NCBI RefSeq assembly: GCF_016834655.1
Contig: NZ_JAENHP010000017.1
Coordinates: forward strand, 62,001 to 126,000
From: Paractinoplanes ovalisporus
Lineage (GTDB): Bacteria > Actinomycetota > Actinomycetes > Mycobacteriales > Micromonosporaceae
DNA length: 64,000 bases
Direction: 5' to 3'
Shown here: piece by piece, positions 23,343 to 32,326 of the stretch
Layout of the letters: each line of letters starts with the position of its first letter
How positions within the stretch are numbered: the first letter of the stretch is position 1
Made by a program: the position numbers and the translations under genes
The notes under the pieces: model-generated
Told to the model about the DNA's origin: nothing
Database searches by the model: none
What the model saw: the letters and a program-made list of their open reading frames with translations, nothing else

Positions 23343-25388
23343 TCAGGCTTGAACAGCCGAAGCACCATCAGAGGAAGCAGCAGCCGGATGAGGAATCCCC
23401 GGCGCAGGCAAGGACCCAGGAGCCTCCCCCCGGGCCACAGCCCCAGGAGCATCAGACGGATCAAGACCAGCAGCCGCATACGCATCGGCCTCATCCAGGG
23501 TCTCGGTCTCGAGCAGACGACGGGCCAGGCTGTCGAGCTGCGGCCTGTGCGAGCGCAACAGCTCCAACGCCTCGGCGTAACAGGCTTCCACGATCTTTCG
23601 GACCTCGGCGTCGATCAACTCCTTGGTGGCGGGCGCCACCCCATCGAGACCCAAAGGCGACTCACGGCCTGGGGGTGGCAGGACGGTGACTGGACCGATC
23701 GCCTCGGACATGCCCCAGCGGCCGACCATCTGGCGGGCAATGTTGCTGACCTGGTCGAGGTCGCTCTCGGCGCCTGTGGTCATGTCACCGAAGACGACCT
23801 CTTCGGCGGCGCGGCCGCCCAGCGCGCCGATGATGCGGCCCCGCAAGTACTTCGCGGAGTAGCCGTAACGGTCGGTGGACGGGCTCTGGAACGTGACGCC
23901 GAGGGCCTGGCCGCGGGGGATGATGGAGATCTTGCGTACGGGGTCGGCGCCGGGGGTCAGCATGCCGAGCAGGGCGTGGCCGGACTCGTGGAACGCGGTC
24001 CGCTCCTTTTCGCCCGCCGTCAGCATGATGCCCCGGACGGTGCCCAGCACCACTTTCTCCAGCGCGTCGGTGAAGTCGGCGTTTTCCACCTGGGTGTGCC
24101 CGCGGCGGGCGGCCAGCAGGGCGGCCTCGTTGACCAGGTTTTTCAGGTCGGCGCCGACCATGCCGGGGGTGGTGGCGGCGATGCCGTCGAGGTCGACGCC
24201 GGACGCGAGCGGGACGCCGCGTGTGTGCACGGCCAGGATGGCGCGGCGGCCGGCCAGGTCGGGCGGGCTCACCACGACGCGGCGGTCGAAGCGGCCGGGG
24301 CGCAGCAGGGCCGGGTCGAGGACTTCGGAGCGGTTGGTGGCGGCGAGCACGACTACGCCTTCGCTGCCGGTGAAGCCGTCCATCTCGGTGAGGATCTGGT
24401 TGAGGGTCTGTTCGCGTTCGTCGTTGCCGCCCAGGGACTGCGCGCTGCCGCGGGCCCGGCCGATGGCGTCGAGCTCGTCGATGAAGATGATCGACGGGGC
24501 GACCTTCTTGGCCTGGTCGAACAGGTCGCGGACGCGGCTGGCGCCGACACCCACGATCGCTTCGATGAACTCGGACGCCGAGATCGAGAAGAACGGCACT
24601 TTGGCCTCGCCGGCGACCGCGCGGGCCAGCAGGGTCTTGCCGGTGCCGGGCGGGCCGGACAGCAGCACGCCGTGGGGGATCTGGGCGCCGAGTTTGCGGT
24701 ACTTGTCGGGCTCGCGCAGGAAGTCGACGATCTCGGTGACCTCCTTCTCGACCTCTTCGATGCCGGCGACGTCGGCGAACGTCGTACGCGGGCCGGATTC
24801 TGGTTGGTAGAGCTTGGCGCGGGAGCGGCCGAACGAGCCCAGCGCTCCCCCGGCGCCGCCCGCCATCCGGCGGCTGATCCAGATGAACAGCGCGACCAGC
24901 AGGATCGTGGGGCCGAACCCGATCAGCAGCTGTTGCCAGACCGGCCTCGCCGCGTCGGGCGGGTTGGCGTTCACCGGCACGTCGTTGGCCTGCAGCGACG
25001 CGAACAGGTTGTCTTCGGCGAACGAGGGCCGCTGGGTGGTGAACCGTTCGACCTGCTCGGACTTGGTCTCGCCGGTCGGCGTGTAGGCCGTCTCCTTCTT
25101 GAACTGGCCCTCGATGGTGTCGGCGGTCGAGGTGATCTCGCTGACGTTGTCGGCCTGCACCTGGCTGAGGAAGAACGTGTAGGACACCGGGGCGCGCTCG
25201 GGCGGGGCCAGGAAGAACGACGAGATGATCCAGTTGAGGGCGAGCAGGACGACCAGCATGCCGCCGAAGCGGAGCCAGGTGGAGCGCGACCCTTTCGGGC
25301 CACCGGGAGGGTTGCCGGACGGTGCACCCTCCACCCGCCACGGGTGTGGGCGCTCCGGCGGCTTCGCGTTCGGCGAATCGGCGGGCAT
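23343..25388 (-). CDS. ftsH: FtsH-family AAA+ membrane zinc protease
   Basis: 681 residues: two membrane helices (about 42-60 and 155-172) flank an extracytoplasmic domain. An AAA+ module follows with Walker A GPPGTGKT near 249, Walker B IIFIDELDAIG, and the second region of homology ending LRPGRFDRR. The peptidase domain has HESGH near 468 in place of the common HEAGH, which keeps the HExxH zinc ligands. The third ligand Asp lies in GAESDLDQVSNIAR. The last 50 residues are Pro/Ala-rich and probably disordered. It degrades membrane and short-lived cytoplasmic proteins. Many actinomycetes have more than one FtsH; the Ser variant and short extracytoplasmic domain suggest this could be the accessory copy. 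Confidence 0.93.
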   Translation of the reverse strand: MPADSPNAKPPERPHPWRVEGAPSGNPPGGPKGSRSTWLRFGGMLVVLLALNWIISSFFLAPPERAPVSYTFFLSQVQADNVSEITSTADTIEGQFKKETAYTPTGETKSEQVERFTTQRPSFAEDNLFASLQANDVPVNANPPDAARPVWQQLLIGFGPTILLVALFIWISRRMAGGAGGALGSFGRSRAKLYQPESGPRTTFADVAGIEEVEKEVTEIVDFLREPDKYRKLGAQIPHGVLLSGPPGTGKTLLARAVAGEAKVPFFSISASEFIEAIVGVGASRVRDLFDQAKKVAPSIIFIDELDAIGRARGSAQSLGGNDEREQTLNQILTEMDGFTGSEGVVVLAATNRSEVLDPALLRPGRFDRRVVVSPPDLAGRRAILAVHTRGVPLASGVDLDGIAATTPGMVGADLKNLVNEAALLAARRGHTQVENADFTDALEKVVLGTVRGIMLTAGEKERTAFHESGHALLGMLTPGADPVRKISIIPRGQALGVTFQSPSTDRYGYSAKYLRGRIIGALGGRAAEEVVFGDMTTGAESDLDQVSNIARQMVGRWGMSEAIGPVTVLPPPGRESPLGLDGVAPATKELIDAEVRKIVEACYAEALELLRSHRPQLDSLARRLLETETLDEADAYAAAGLDPSDAPGAVARGEAPGSLPAPGIPHPAAASSDGASAVQA

Positions 25389-25530
25389 GGCGCGAAGCTA
25401 CCCCGGTCGTGTGACAGGAATGCGCTCTCGTGACGCGCATGACTCGTGCCAAATTCACGAGCGGTTTCCTGTACGCGGTGACGAGCTCTCCGCCGTACGG
25501 GAAACCGCGTTTGTTCCCGTACGGCATGAC

Positions 25531-25558
25531 GCGCGCCCGGGTGGGGGTCCGGGCGCGC
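25531..25558 (-). terminator. Terminator of the triple-domain secreted protein gene
   Basis: GCGCGCCCGG at 25531-25540 pairs perfectly with CCGGGCGCGC at 25549-25558 around GTGGGGGT, 26 bases past the stop of the leftward gene. Confidence 0.75.
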
Positions 25559-25584
25559 GCCTGTCTGCGGTGGTGCAGTGGTCG

Positions 25585-26793
25585 TTACTGGTTGAGGGTG
25601 CAGGTCTTGAGGCCCTCGGCGTTCAGGTCGGGCTTGGCGGCGTTGCGGCCGATCGCCGTCTCGATCCGGTTGATGGTGGCGAACCGCTTGTCGGCCAGCG
25701 GGCCGAGGATGGCGTTCTGGATGAAGTTCGCGCCGCCCTGGCCGACCGACGAGGCGATCCGGGCGTTGGCCTCGGCGATCTGGGTGTCGAGCAGTTCCAG
25801 GTTGCGCTGCACCTCGGCCGCGGCCTGGGCCGGGATGGCCGGCAGGTTGTTGACGGCCGGGCAGTTCACGGTCGCGACCGCCGCGTTGTTGCCGCCCCCC
25901 GCGTTGCCACTGCCCGCGTTGCCACCGCCGGTGTTGCCCGCCGGCACCTCGGTCGGCTGCTCGGCCGAGTTCCCGCCGTTCTGGTTCAGCGAGCACACCG
26001 ACAGGCCCTCGGCGTTCAGGTCGGGCTTGGCGGCGTTACGGCCGATCGCCGTCTCGATCCGGTTGATCGTGGCGAACCGCTTGCTCTGCAGCGGGCCGAG
26101 GATGGCGTTCTGGATGAAGTTGGCGCCGCCCTGGCCGACCGTCGACGCGATCCGGGCGTTGGCCTCGCTGATCTGCGTGTTGAGCAGTTCCAGGTTGCGC
26201 TGCACCTCGGCCGCGGCCTGGGCCGGGATGGCGGGCAGGTTGGTCAGCTGCGGGCAGTTCACGGTCGGCAGGGCGGCGTTGCTGCCGCCGTCGCCGGCGT
26301 TCTCGCCGCCGCCCGCGTTGCCGTTGTCGCCCGCGGCCGGGACGTCGGTCGGCTGCTGCGCCGAGTTCCCGCCGTCCTCGTTGAGCGTGCAGGTCTTGAG
26401 ACCCTCGGCGTTGAGGTTCGGCTTGGCGGCGTTACGGCCGATCGCGGTCTCGATGCGGTTGATGGTGGCGAACCGCTTGTCGGCCAGCGGGCCCAGGATG
26501 GCGTTCTGGATGAAGTTCGCGCCGCCCTGCCCCACCGACGTACGGAGGCGGTTGTTGGCCTCGGAGATCTGCGTGTTGAGCAGTTCCAGGTTGCGCTGCA
26601 CCTCGGCCTGGGCCTGAGCCGGCACCGCGGGAAGGTTGGTCAGCGTCGGGCAGTTCACGGTCGGCACCGACTCCGCGGCCGACGCCACACCCAGGCCGAC
26701 CCCGACCATGGCCACGGCGACCCCCGCGACCGCACCGATCTGCCAGCGACGCGTGTTCTTGGAGGAAGACTTGTTGAAGCGTGCTCTGTACAT
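25585..26793 (-). CDS. Secreted protein of three near-identical domains
   Basis: 402 residues. A basic start and hydrophobic stretch (about residues 15-40) ending ASAAES look like a signal peptide. Three domains of about 93 residues follow, each opening VNCP, containing EVQRNLELL, VGQGGANFIQNAILGPL, KRFATINRIETAIGRNAAKP and NAEGL, and closing with a Cys in CTLN or CSLN. One Cys at each end suggests one disulphide per domain. Two Gly/Asn-rich linkers (about 40 residues) join the domains. Near-identity of the DNA implies recent duplication or gene conversion. A CebR-like operator lies 53 bases upstream of the start. Not a family I can name; a surface or matrix protein linked to carbohydrate use is plausible. 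Confidence 0.82.
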   Translation of the reverse strand: MYRARFNKSSSKNTRRWQIGAVAGVAVAMVGVGLGVASAAESVPTVNCPTLTNLPAVPAQAQAEVQRNLELLNTQISEANNRLRTSVGQGGANFIQNAILGPLADKRFATINRIETAIGRNAAKPNLNAEGLKTCTLNEDGGNSAQQPTDVPAAGDNGNAGGGENAGDGGSNAALPTVNCPQLTNLPAIPAQAAAEVQRNLELLNTQISEANARIASTVGQGGANFIQNAILGPLQSKRFATINRIETAIGRNAAKPDLNAEGLSVCSLNQNGGNSAEQPTEVPAGNTGGGNAGSGNAGGGNNAAVATVNCPAVNNLPAIPAQAAAEVQRNLELLDTQIAEANARIASSVGQGGANFIQNAILGPLADKRFATINRIETAIGRNAAKPDLNAEGLKTCTLNQ

Positions 26794-26845
26794 TGGGAGT
26801 GCGCCTTCCGCGAAGGGGGACCGTTTTTGGCTACGGCCATCCATA

Positions 26846-26859
26846 CGGGAGCGCTCCCA
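26846..26859. promoter_or_regulatory. CebR/LacI-type operator
   Basis: CGGGAGCGCTCCCA matches 13 of 14 bases of the TGGGAGCGCTCCCA box known for the cellobiose repressor CebR of Streptomyces. It contains a perfect 12-bp palindrome. It lies 53 bases upstream of the triple-domain gene, so this gene is probably induced by oligosaccharides. The cognate repressor may be encoded elsewhere. Confidence 0.7.
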
Positions 26860-27048
26860 TGGTCGATCAGCACTTAAGGATTTCTTAAGGTGATCTCTGT
26901 GAGTGGGTCACAAAAGGCCAGCTCAGAGCACATTAGACGGCTGCAAAGTTTTGTAGCCGGCCACCCGGAGGCCCGGCGCGACGGCCCGGACCCGGCTCCG
27001 GCGCGAACTCCGTGAAACCAAGCCGGCGGCGCAGCGGCATCACGCCGG

Positions 27049-27489
27049 TCATGCGCAGCCCAGAATCGCCGCGCTGAAGCAGGCAACGGCCACCGTGACC
27101 AAGGCCAGGGTCGCCGCGGTGTCGGCTCGATGAGACTTCGCGGCGGCGACGACCAGCGGAACGAGCGCGGGCAACAGCAGCAGGCCGACGACCATGAAGC
27201 ACACCACGTTGAGCAGGAACACGATCACAGCTTCGATGCGGCAGGCGAGGCGAAAGGCGCGGATTCTCCGGGTGAACAGGGGCGCGACGGTCACCGCGAC
27301 ACCGGCCGCGAACCACCCGACGCCCACTCGCCAAGTCAGGGCGTCACCGATGTAGGCGGAGGCGAACCCGGTGTAGATGACCGCGACCGCAGCTGTCGCG
27401 TACCGAAGCTTCCCCACCGGCCGGGAAGCGCGTGGCCGAGACGACCGTCCCGGCGGTCGACGTTCCGCAATTTGAACGTGTTCAATCAC
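27049..27489 (-). CDS. Small membrane protein
   Basis: 146 residues with a basic, Arg/Pro-rich N-terminal 30 residues followed by four membrane helices (about 30-50, 55-72, 85-107 and 120-143). Starts with GTG at 27489. The first codons contain TTGAAC-GT-GTTCAA (27472-27485), a near-perfect palindrome that could be a binding site or chance. No convincing ribosome site, so the transcript may be leaderless. Family not recognised. Confidence 0.65.
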   Translation of the reverse strand: MIEHVQIAERRPPGRSSRPRASRPVGKLRYATAAVAVIYTGFASAYIGDALTWRVGVGWFAAGVAVTVAPLFTRRIRAFRLACRIEAVIVFLLNVVCFMVVGLLLLPALVPLVVAAAKSHRADTAATLALVTVAVACFSAAILGCA

Positions 27490-27714
27490 AGGTCGACACT
27501 ATGCTCATGACGGATCGGGCGCCATCCCGGCCGTGCAAAGTGGTTGAGCAGGACCCGATCGACGTCGGCACTGAAACGGCCGACGGAGAGACCGGTGCCG
27601 CGTGCTGAAGATCGTTTCGGGGCCTTGGGGGTACCCCCCGATTTCCATTGTTTCAGGAGTGGGAGATCTTGGCGGGCTGCCCTGTGGACAACCCGCCAGT
27701 GTGGACAACGACGG

Positions 27715-28587
27715 TCAGGACGGGTCGTACTCGCCGGCCGCGAACACCTCGAGCAGCGTGGGGCGTGACGGCTTCCAGTCGAGGGTCTGGCGGGCCTTCT
27801 CGCCTGATGCCTGCTGGTCCATCAGCAACGCCTCGCCGAAAGCGCCCAGCCGCGCGACCGTGTCGGCCGGGTCCTCGGCGACCACCCGGCCGTCCAGGCC
27901 CAGGCGACGGCTGGCGACGTCGGCGAGGGACGCCACCGACGGGCTGTCGCCGCCGACACCCAGGAAACGGTCGCCGGTCGAGCCGTGGGTCAGCGTGGCC
28001 ACATAGAGCTCGGCCAGGTCGTCTACGTGCACGGTGGCCCAGTGCTGGGTTCCGGGGCCGATCAGCTGCAACGCGGCCGGGTCGCCGAGCTGGGCTCCCC
28101 CGAACACCATGGCGGGGATGCCGGCGCCGTCGCCGTACACGACGCCGGGCTCGACCAGCAGCGAGCGGATTCCGGGGGAGGTCAGTGCGCGGCGGTCGAT
28201 CTCCTCGCGCCAGGCGACGATGGCGGGCGGCGACAGGGGTGACTCCTCGGTGATGGCGTCTCCGGAGCCATAGACCCAGATTCCCCCCGTACGTACGAGG
28301 GTGGCGCCCGGCCGCAGACCGGCGAGCACAGCCTCGACGAAGTCGTTGTCGGCGGCGGCGCTGGTCGCGTCTCCGGGTGCGGCGGTGGCGATCACGGCGT
28401 CGGCCTCGGCGGCGAGCCCTCGGACGAGGTCGCGGTCGCGCATGTCACCGGTCACCAGTCGGGCGGTCTCAGCCCGTACGCGGGAAGGGTCTCGGACCAA
28501 CGCCGTGACGCTGTGACCGGCCTGGATCAGCGCGAGAAGGACACGGGAGCCGATGTAGCCGGTCGCACCGGTCAGGAAAACGTTCAT
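27715..28587 (-). CDS. NAD-dependent epimerase/dehydratase (SDR family)
   Basis: 290 residues, extended or atypical SDR. The Rossmann motif GATGYIG is at residues 7-13. The usual YxxxK catalytic pair is not obvious: the region reads GGIWVYGSGDA, so the protein may be an atypical NmrA-like or redox-sensing member instead of an active epimerase. The C-terminal half has the substrate-domain pattern (WATVHVDDLAELYVAT). ATG 28587 with GGTGG upstream. A LysR gene starts 84 bases away on the opposite strand, so LysR control of this gene is the likely arrangement. Confidence 0.85.
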   Translation of the reverse strand: MNVFLTGATGYIGSRVLLALIQAGHSVTALVRDPSRVRAETARLVTGDMRDRDLVRGLAAEADAVIATAAPGDATSAAADNDFVEAVLAGLRPGATLVRTGGIWVYGSGDAITEESPLSPPAIVAWREEIDRRALTSPGIRSLLVEPGVVYGDGAGIPAMVFGGAQLGDPAALQLIGPGTQHWATVHVDDLAELYVATLTHGSTGDRFLGVGGDSPSVASLADVASRRLGLDGRVVAEDPADTVARLGAFGEALLMDQQASGEKARQTLDWKPSRPTLLEVFAAGEYDPS

Positions 28588-28671
28588 GACAGCCACCTTG
28601 GCCCGGGCGACTATGCGCCGCCAACGAATAGTTCCGATCTCACTGATAGCCGATGGCGATAGGCTGCGGGG

Positions 28672-29571
28672 GTGGAACAACGTCAGCTTCAGTTCTTCGT
28701 GGCCGTCGCCGAGGAGCTGAGCTTCACGCGGGCCGCGCGGCGTACCCACGCCGTGCAGTCGACCGTCTCGGCGAGCATCCGGGCGCTGGAACGTGACCTC
28801 GGCGCCCCGCTGTTCAAGCGCACCACGACCAGCGTCGCCCTCACCGGGGCCGGCAAGGCGCTGCTGCCCGAGGCCCGCCGCGCCCTCGACTCCCTGGACC
28901 AGGCCCGCGCCGCCGTCGACGGGGTGCGCGAAGGCATCACCGGCAGCCTGCGCATCGGCACGCTGTCGGGCCTGACCGCGGTGAACCTGCCGGCGCTGGT
29001 GCGCGACTTCCGGGAACGGCACCCCCGCGTGCTGCTCAGCCTCAACGTCGACTCGGAAGGCACCGACGGGCTGGTCGGCGCGCTGCGCTCGGGTGAGCTG
29101 GACGCGGCGTTCGTCGGGCTGCCCAAGACCAACGTGCCCGGGCTGCACGTCGAGTCGATCGCCACGTTCCAGCCGCGGCTGCTCGTGCCCGCGAGCCACC
29201 CGCTGGCCGGCCGGAAGTGTGTCAGCGCGGCCGCGGTGGCCGACGAACCGTTCATCGACCTGCCGCCCGGGTTCTGCAACCGGGTCCACACCGACAACGA
29301 CTTCCGCCTGGCCGGGATCGTCCGGCGGATCGCCATCGAGGTCGGTGACCTGAGCACGATCCCGGGCTATGTGGAGTCGGGGATCGGGCTGGCGCTGGTG
29401 CCGCCGCTGGTCGCCGAGGCGGGGGCCCGGGTGGTGCCGGTCGACCTGGACCCGCCGGCGGCGACGTGGGTGCTGGCGGTGGCCCGCAGCGCGGACGTGG
29501 CGCCGACCCGGGCCGCGGCGGCGTTCCTGGCCATGGTCGACGATCACGTCGTACGGCGTGACCGCTTCTGA
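28672..29571 (+). CDS. LysR-family transcriptional regulator
   Basis: 299 residues, GTG start. The N-terminal winged helix-turn-helix is classic (LQFFVAVAEELSFTRAARR, then VSASIRALERDLGAPLFKR). The effector-binding domain spans residues 90-295. It is divergently arranged with the SDR gene across an 84-base gap, the usual layout for a LysR regulator and its target. The gap contains ATAG/GATAG segments that could form a LysR box, but no single T-N11-A site is decisive. Confidence 0.9.
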   Translation: MEQRQLQFFVAVAEELSFTRAARRTHAVQSTVSASIRALERDLGAPLFKRTTTSVALTGAGKALLPEARRALDSLDQARAAVDGVREGITGSLRIGTLSGLTAVNLPALVRDFRERHPRVLLSLNVDSEGTDGLVGALRSGELDAAFVGLPKTNVPGLHVESIATFQPRLLVPASHPLAGRKCVSAAAVADEPFIDLPPGFCNRVHTDNDFRLAGIVRRIAIEVGDLSTIPGYVESGIGLALVPPLVAEAGARVVPVDLDPPAATWVLAVARSADVAPTRAAAAFLAMVDDHVVRRDRF

Positions 29572-29582
29572 TCGTTTCCCGG

Positions 29583-29808
29583 TCACTCCGACTTTTCCGC
29601 GAACTCCAGGGCGGCGGCGGCCGGTCGCTCCGCTTCGTCCACGAACTCCAGGGCGGCCGGTCACTCCGCCCTGTCCCACGAACTCCAGGGCGGACGGTCA
29701 CTCCGCCCTGTCCCACGAACTCCAGGGCGGACGGTCACTCCGCCCTGTCCCACGAACTCCAGGGCGGTCGGTCACTCCGCCTTGTCCACGAACTCCAGGG
29801 CGGCCGCG
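29583..29808. repeat. 37-bp tandem repeat seeded from the hydrolase 3' end
   Basis: Units begin at 29583, 29625, 29661, 29698, 29735 and 29772; the last four are spaced exactly 37 bp. The unit TCACTCCGCC...CACGAACTCCAGGGCGG is the reverse complement of the final codons (A-L-E-F-V-D-K-A-E-stop) of the leftward alpha/beta-hydrolase. The 29772 unit is the genuine gene end; the others are extra copies carrying small indels. Confidence 0.9.
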
Positions 29809-30599
29809 GCGAAGAGCGGGGACATGAACAGGTTGTAGTGGGTCAGGCCGGGCAGGATGGCGAGCGCGTGGCCGCCCTTGGGACGGCCCTCGCCCATCCA
29901 GCCGCCGTCGCGCTGACCGCCGTCGAGCAGGCCGAAGACCTCGACGAAGTGGGCGGGCGGGCACATGTCGGCGTCGGCCGCCATGACCAGCGTCGGCACC
30001 TGCAGGTTGCGGACCTCCTCGGTGTAGTCGTAGTCGACGGCCATCGACTTGCCGATCTTGTCGAGCAGGCGGGGGAAGTCTTCCGGGCGGGGCGCGACCC
30101 GTGCGTACAGCTCGTACATCGGGGTCTCCTTCATGAACTCCGCGGCCTCGGCGCCGACCTGGCCCTGCTGCGCCAGGATCTCGGGGTAGGTGGCGTCGCG
30201 CCGGATGCCGGCCGAGGCCGTGACCAGGCGGCCGACCTTCTGCGGGTGCCGGATCGCGAGCAGCAGGGCGACCCCGCCGCCGAGCGAGTAGCCGACCACG
30301 TCGGGCTTCTCGAGGCCCAGGTGGTCGATCAGGGCGGCGACGTCGTCGGCCATGAACTTGATGTCGAGCGGCCGGTCGATGTCGGCGGTGCGGCCGTGGC
30401 CCTGCAGGTCGACCAGGATGACCTGGTGCCCCGCGGCGAACCGGCCGATGATCGGGCCGAACATCTCGCCCGAGCCGAGCCCGCCGTGCAGCAGGATCAG
30501 CGGGCGGCCCGCGCCGTGCGTCTCGTAGTAGAGGTTGATCCCGTTGACCTCGGCGTACGCGCCGTTGCCGTGCTGCTCGGCGGTCCAGGTGGTGGTCAT
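29772..30599 (-). CDS. Alpha/beta hydrolase
   Basis: 275 residues. It has the oxyanion HGGLG motif (about residue 38), the nucleophile elbow GYSLGG (Ser near 105), an acidic residue in MAADADMCPP and the late catalytic His in GLTHYNLF. This is the epoxide-hydrolase/haloperoxidase-like subfamily. AAGGAG lies just before ATG 30599. It is divergent from an ECF sigma gene 106 bases away, a common pairing that suggests control by that sigma factor. Substrate unknown. Confidence 0.9.
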   Translation of the reverse strand: MTTTWTAEQHGNGAYAEVNGINLYYETHGAGRPLILLHGGLGSGEMFGPIIGRFAAGHQVILVDLQGHGRTADIDRPLDIKFMADDVAALIDHLGLEKPDVVGYSLGGGVALLLAIRHPQKVGRLVTASAGIRRDATYPEILAQQGQVGAEAAEFMKETPMYELYARVAPRPEDFPRLLDKIGKSMAVDYDYTEEVRNLQVPTLVMAADADMCPPAHFVEVFGLLDGGQRDGGWMGEGRPKGGHALAILPGLTHYNLFMSPLFAAAALEFVDKAE

Positions 30600-30705
30600 T
30601 TCGGCTCCTTCGTCGTCGGTTGCGGGTAGGACCGGGACCGTCGCGCGAACTCATCGGTGTGAGCGGAGGTTTTTTCTGTCGTACCCCTGGGCTAGTTTCG
30701 GTCCC

Positions 30706-31680
30706 GTGAGCGACGTGGCCACCCCGATCGAAACCCAGCTCGAGACGTTCCGACCCGAGCTGACCGGTTACTGCTACCGCATGCTCGGCTCCGCCTTCGA
30801 GGCCGAGGATGCCGTCCAGGACACCCTCGTGCGTGCGTGGAAGAGCTACGAGGGCTTCGAGGGCCGCTCGGCCCTGCGCTCCTGGCTCTATCGCATCGCC
30901 ACCAACGTCTGCCTGACCATGCTCGGCAGCGCCCAGCGGCGGGCCCGGCCGATGGACCTCGCGCCGGCCGGCTCCGGCCATGCCACCCACCCGGGCGAGC
31001 CGAAACCCGACGAGATCTGGGTCGGCCCGGTGCCCGACGGGCGGGTGCTGGCCTCGGTCGCCGACCCGGCCCAGGTGGTCGCCGACCGCGAGTCGATCCG
31101 GCTGGCCTTCGTGGCCGCACTGCAGCACCTGCCGCCCAAGCAGCGGGCGGTGCTGATCCTGCGCGAGGTGCTGGCCTGGTCGGCGCAAGAGGTGGCCGAC
31201 CTGCTCGAGTTGTCGGTGCCGAGCGTCAACAGCGCACTCCAGCGGGCCCGGGCGACGATCGCGTCGACCGACAAGACCGCCCAGGTGCTCGAACCCGGCG
31301 ACGAGGAACAGAAGAAGCTGCTGGCCCGCTATGTGCAGGCCTTCGAGGCGTACGACCTGACGGCTCTCACGGCCCTGCTCCACGAAGACGCGACGCTCTC
31401 GATGCCGCCGCTGCCGCTGTGGCTGCGCGGTCCGGCCGACATCATCGCCTGGATGACCGGCACCGGGGCCGGCTGCGAGGGGTCGCGGCTGATTCCGGTG
31501 GCGGCGAACGGGCTGCCGGCGTTCGCGCAATACCGTCCGGCCGAAGACGGCGACGGCCACACGCCGTGGGCGTTGATCGTGCTCGAGATCTCCGACGGGC
31601 GGATCACCGGCGTCAACAACTTCATCGACACCGTGCGGCTGTTCCCGCTGTTCGGCCTGCCCGACCGCCTGCCGGCCTGA
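30706..31680 (+). CDS. ECF sigma factor with SnoaL-like C-terminal domain (SigX5/SigG type)
   Basis: 324 residues from GTG 30706. Sigma region 2 covers about residues 15-85 (RPELTGYCYRMLGSAFEAED, then WLYRIATNVCLTML). Region 4 lies at 140-190 (LPPKQRAVLILREVLAWSAQEVADLL, then SVPSVNSALQRAR). An NTF2/SnoaL-like domain follows (about 215-320), ending ISDGRITGVNNFIDT. In this sigma group the C-terminal domain replaces a separate anti-sigma factor and tunes activity. The start is placed where the first conserved residues begin; longer in-frame starts overlap the hydrolase promoter. Confidence 0.9.
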   Translation: MSDVATPIETQLETFRPELTGYCYRMLGSAFEAEDAVQDTLVRAWKSYEGFEGRSALRSWLYRIATNVCLTMLGSAQRRARPMDLAPAGSGHATHPGEPKPDEIWVGPVPDGRVLASVADPAQVVADRESIRLAFVAALQHLPPKQRAVLILREVLAWSAQEVADLLELSVPSVNSALQRARATIASTDKTAQVLEPGDEEQKKLLARYVQAFEAYDLTALTALLHEDATLSMPPLPLWLRGPADIIAWMTGTGAGCEGSRLIPVAANGLPAFAQYRPAEDGDGHTPWALIVLEISDGRITGVNNFIDTVRLFPLFGLPDRLPA

Positions 31681-31706
31681 CGGCGCGCGTGTTGGGCAGG
31701 CCGCGC

Positions 31707-31957
31707 GTGTCAGGTGGGCGGAGTTTCGACGGCGCGCGTGTCGGGCGGGCGGCGCGGCTGCCTGCCCAGGCCCCGTGTGTCAGGTGAGCGGCGTGTCGGC
31801 GCGCGGCGTGGACGGCTGTCCGTGTCAGGTGGGCGGAGTTTCGACGGCGCGCGTGTCGGGCGGGCGGCGCGGCTGCCTGCCTCAGGCTGCGTGTGTCAGG
31901 TGGGCGGCGCGTGTGTTGGACGGGCGGCGTGACTGGCTGCGCGTGTCAGGTGGGCGG
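31707..31957. repeat. Repeats seeded from the STAS gene 3' end
   Basis: GTGTCAGGTGRGCGG occurs at 31707, 31777, 31822, 31893 and 31943. The last contains the stop codon and final Glu-Pro-Pro-Thr codons of the leftward STAS gene. A longer unit of 115 bp is present almost twice (31707-31821 and 31822 to about 31890). This fills the gap between the sigma-factor gene and the STAS gene; I see no coding potential. Confidence 0.8.
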
Positions 31958-32254
31958 TTCGGCGGCGGTTTTTCGGGTGGCGGCCAGGAAACCGCCCAGG
32001 CCCATCAGGGAGAACAGGCCGAGCAACTCGGGGGTGGCGCCGCGGATGAGGAAACGGCGGCCGTGACGGCCCGCGGTCAGGCGCAGGCGGGCCAGGGCCT
32101 CGACGGTCACCACGTCGGGGCGGGCGAGCGCGGACACGTCGCACACGACGTCGCCCGATTCCGGACGGCCGCGTAACAGGTCGGCCAGGCCCGAGCACAG
32201 GCACGGAACGTCCGCGCGGGTGATCGTCGCGCCGACGGCGAACACAACCGTCAT
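31946..32254 (-). CDS. STAS-domain protein (anti-anti-sigma type)
   Basis: 102 residues, a single STAS domain. It begins with an atypical strand (MTVVFAVGATITRAD) and has the central DVVCDVSALARPDVVTVEALARL block where SpoIIAA proteins carry the phosphorylatable Ser/Thr (D-V-S-A-L...V-T-V). A partner kinase could be the STAS-HATPase protein at 2.4-3.2 kb, but this is speculative. ATG 32254. Confidence 0.8.
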   Translation of the reverse strand: MTVVFAVGATITRADVPCLCSGLADLLRGRPESGDVVCDVSALARPDVVTVEALARLRLTAGRHGRRFLIRGATPELLGLFSLMGLGGFLAATRKTAAEPPT

Positions 32255-32326
32255 ACCTAGTGGGACTCCCCGGGGGCGCGGAACTCATCGGTCGTGCGGG
32301 GCTCGGCCCGTTTCGTACTGTCTTCG

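Noticed and set aside
27505..27708. 67-codon minus-strand frame between the membrane protein and the SDR gene
   Set aside because: Pro/Arg-rich, no ribosome site, no recognisable pattern; probably chance. The region only holds a small GGCGGG/CCCGCC hairpin at 27671-27697.
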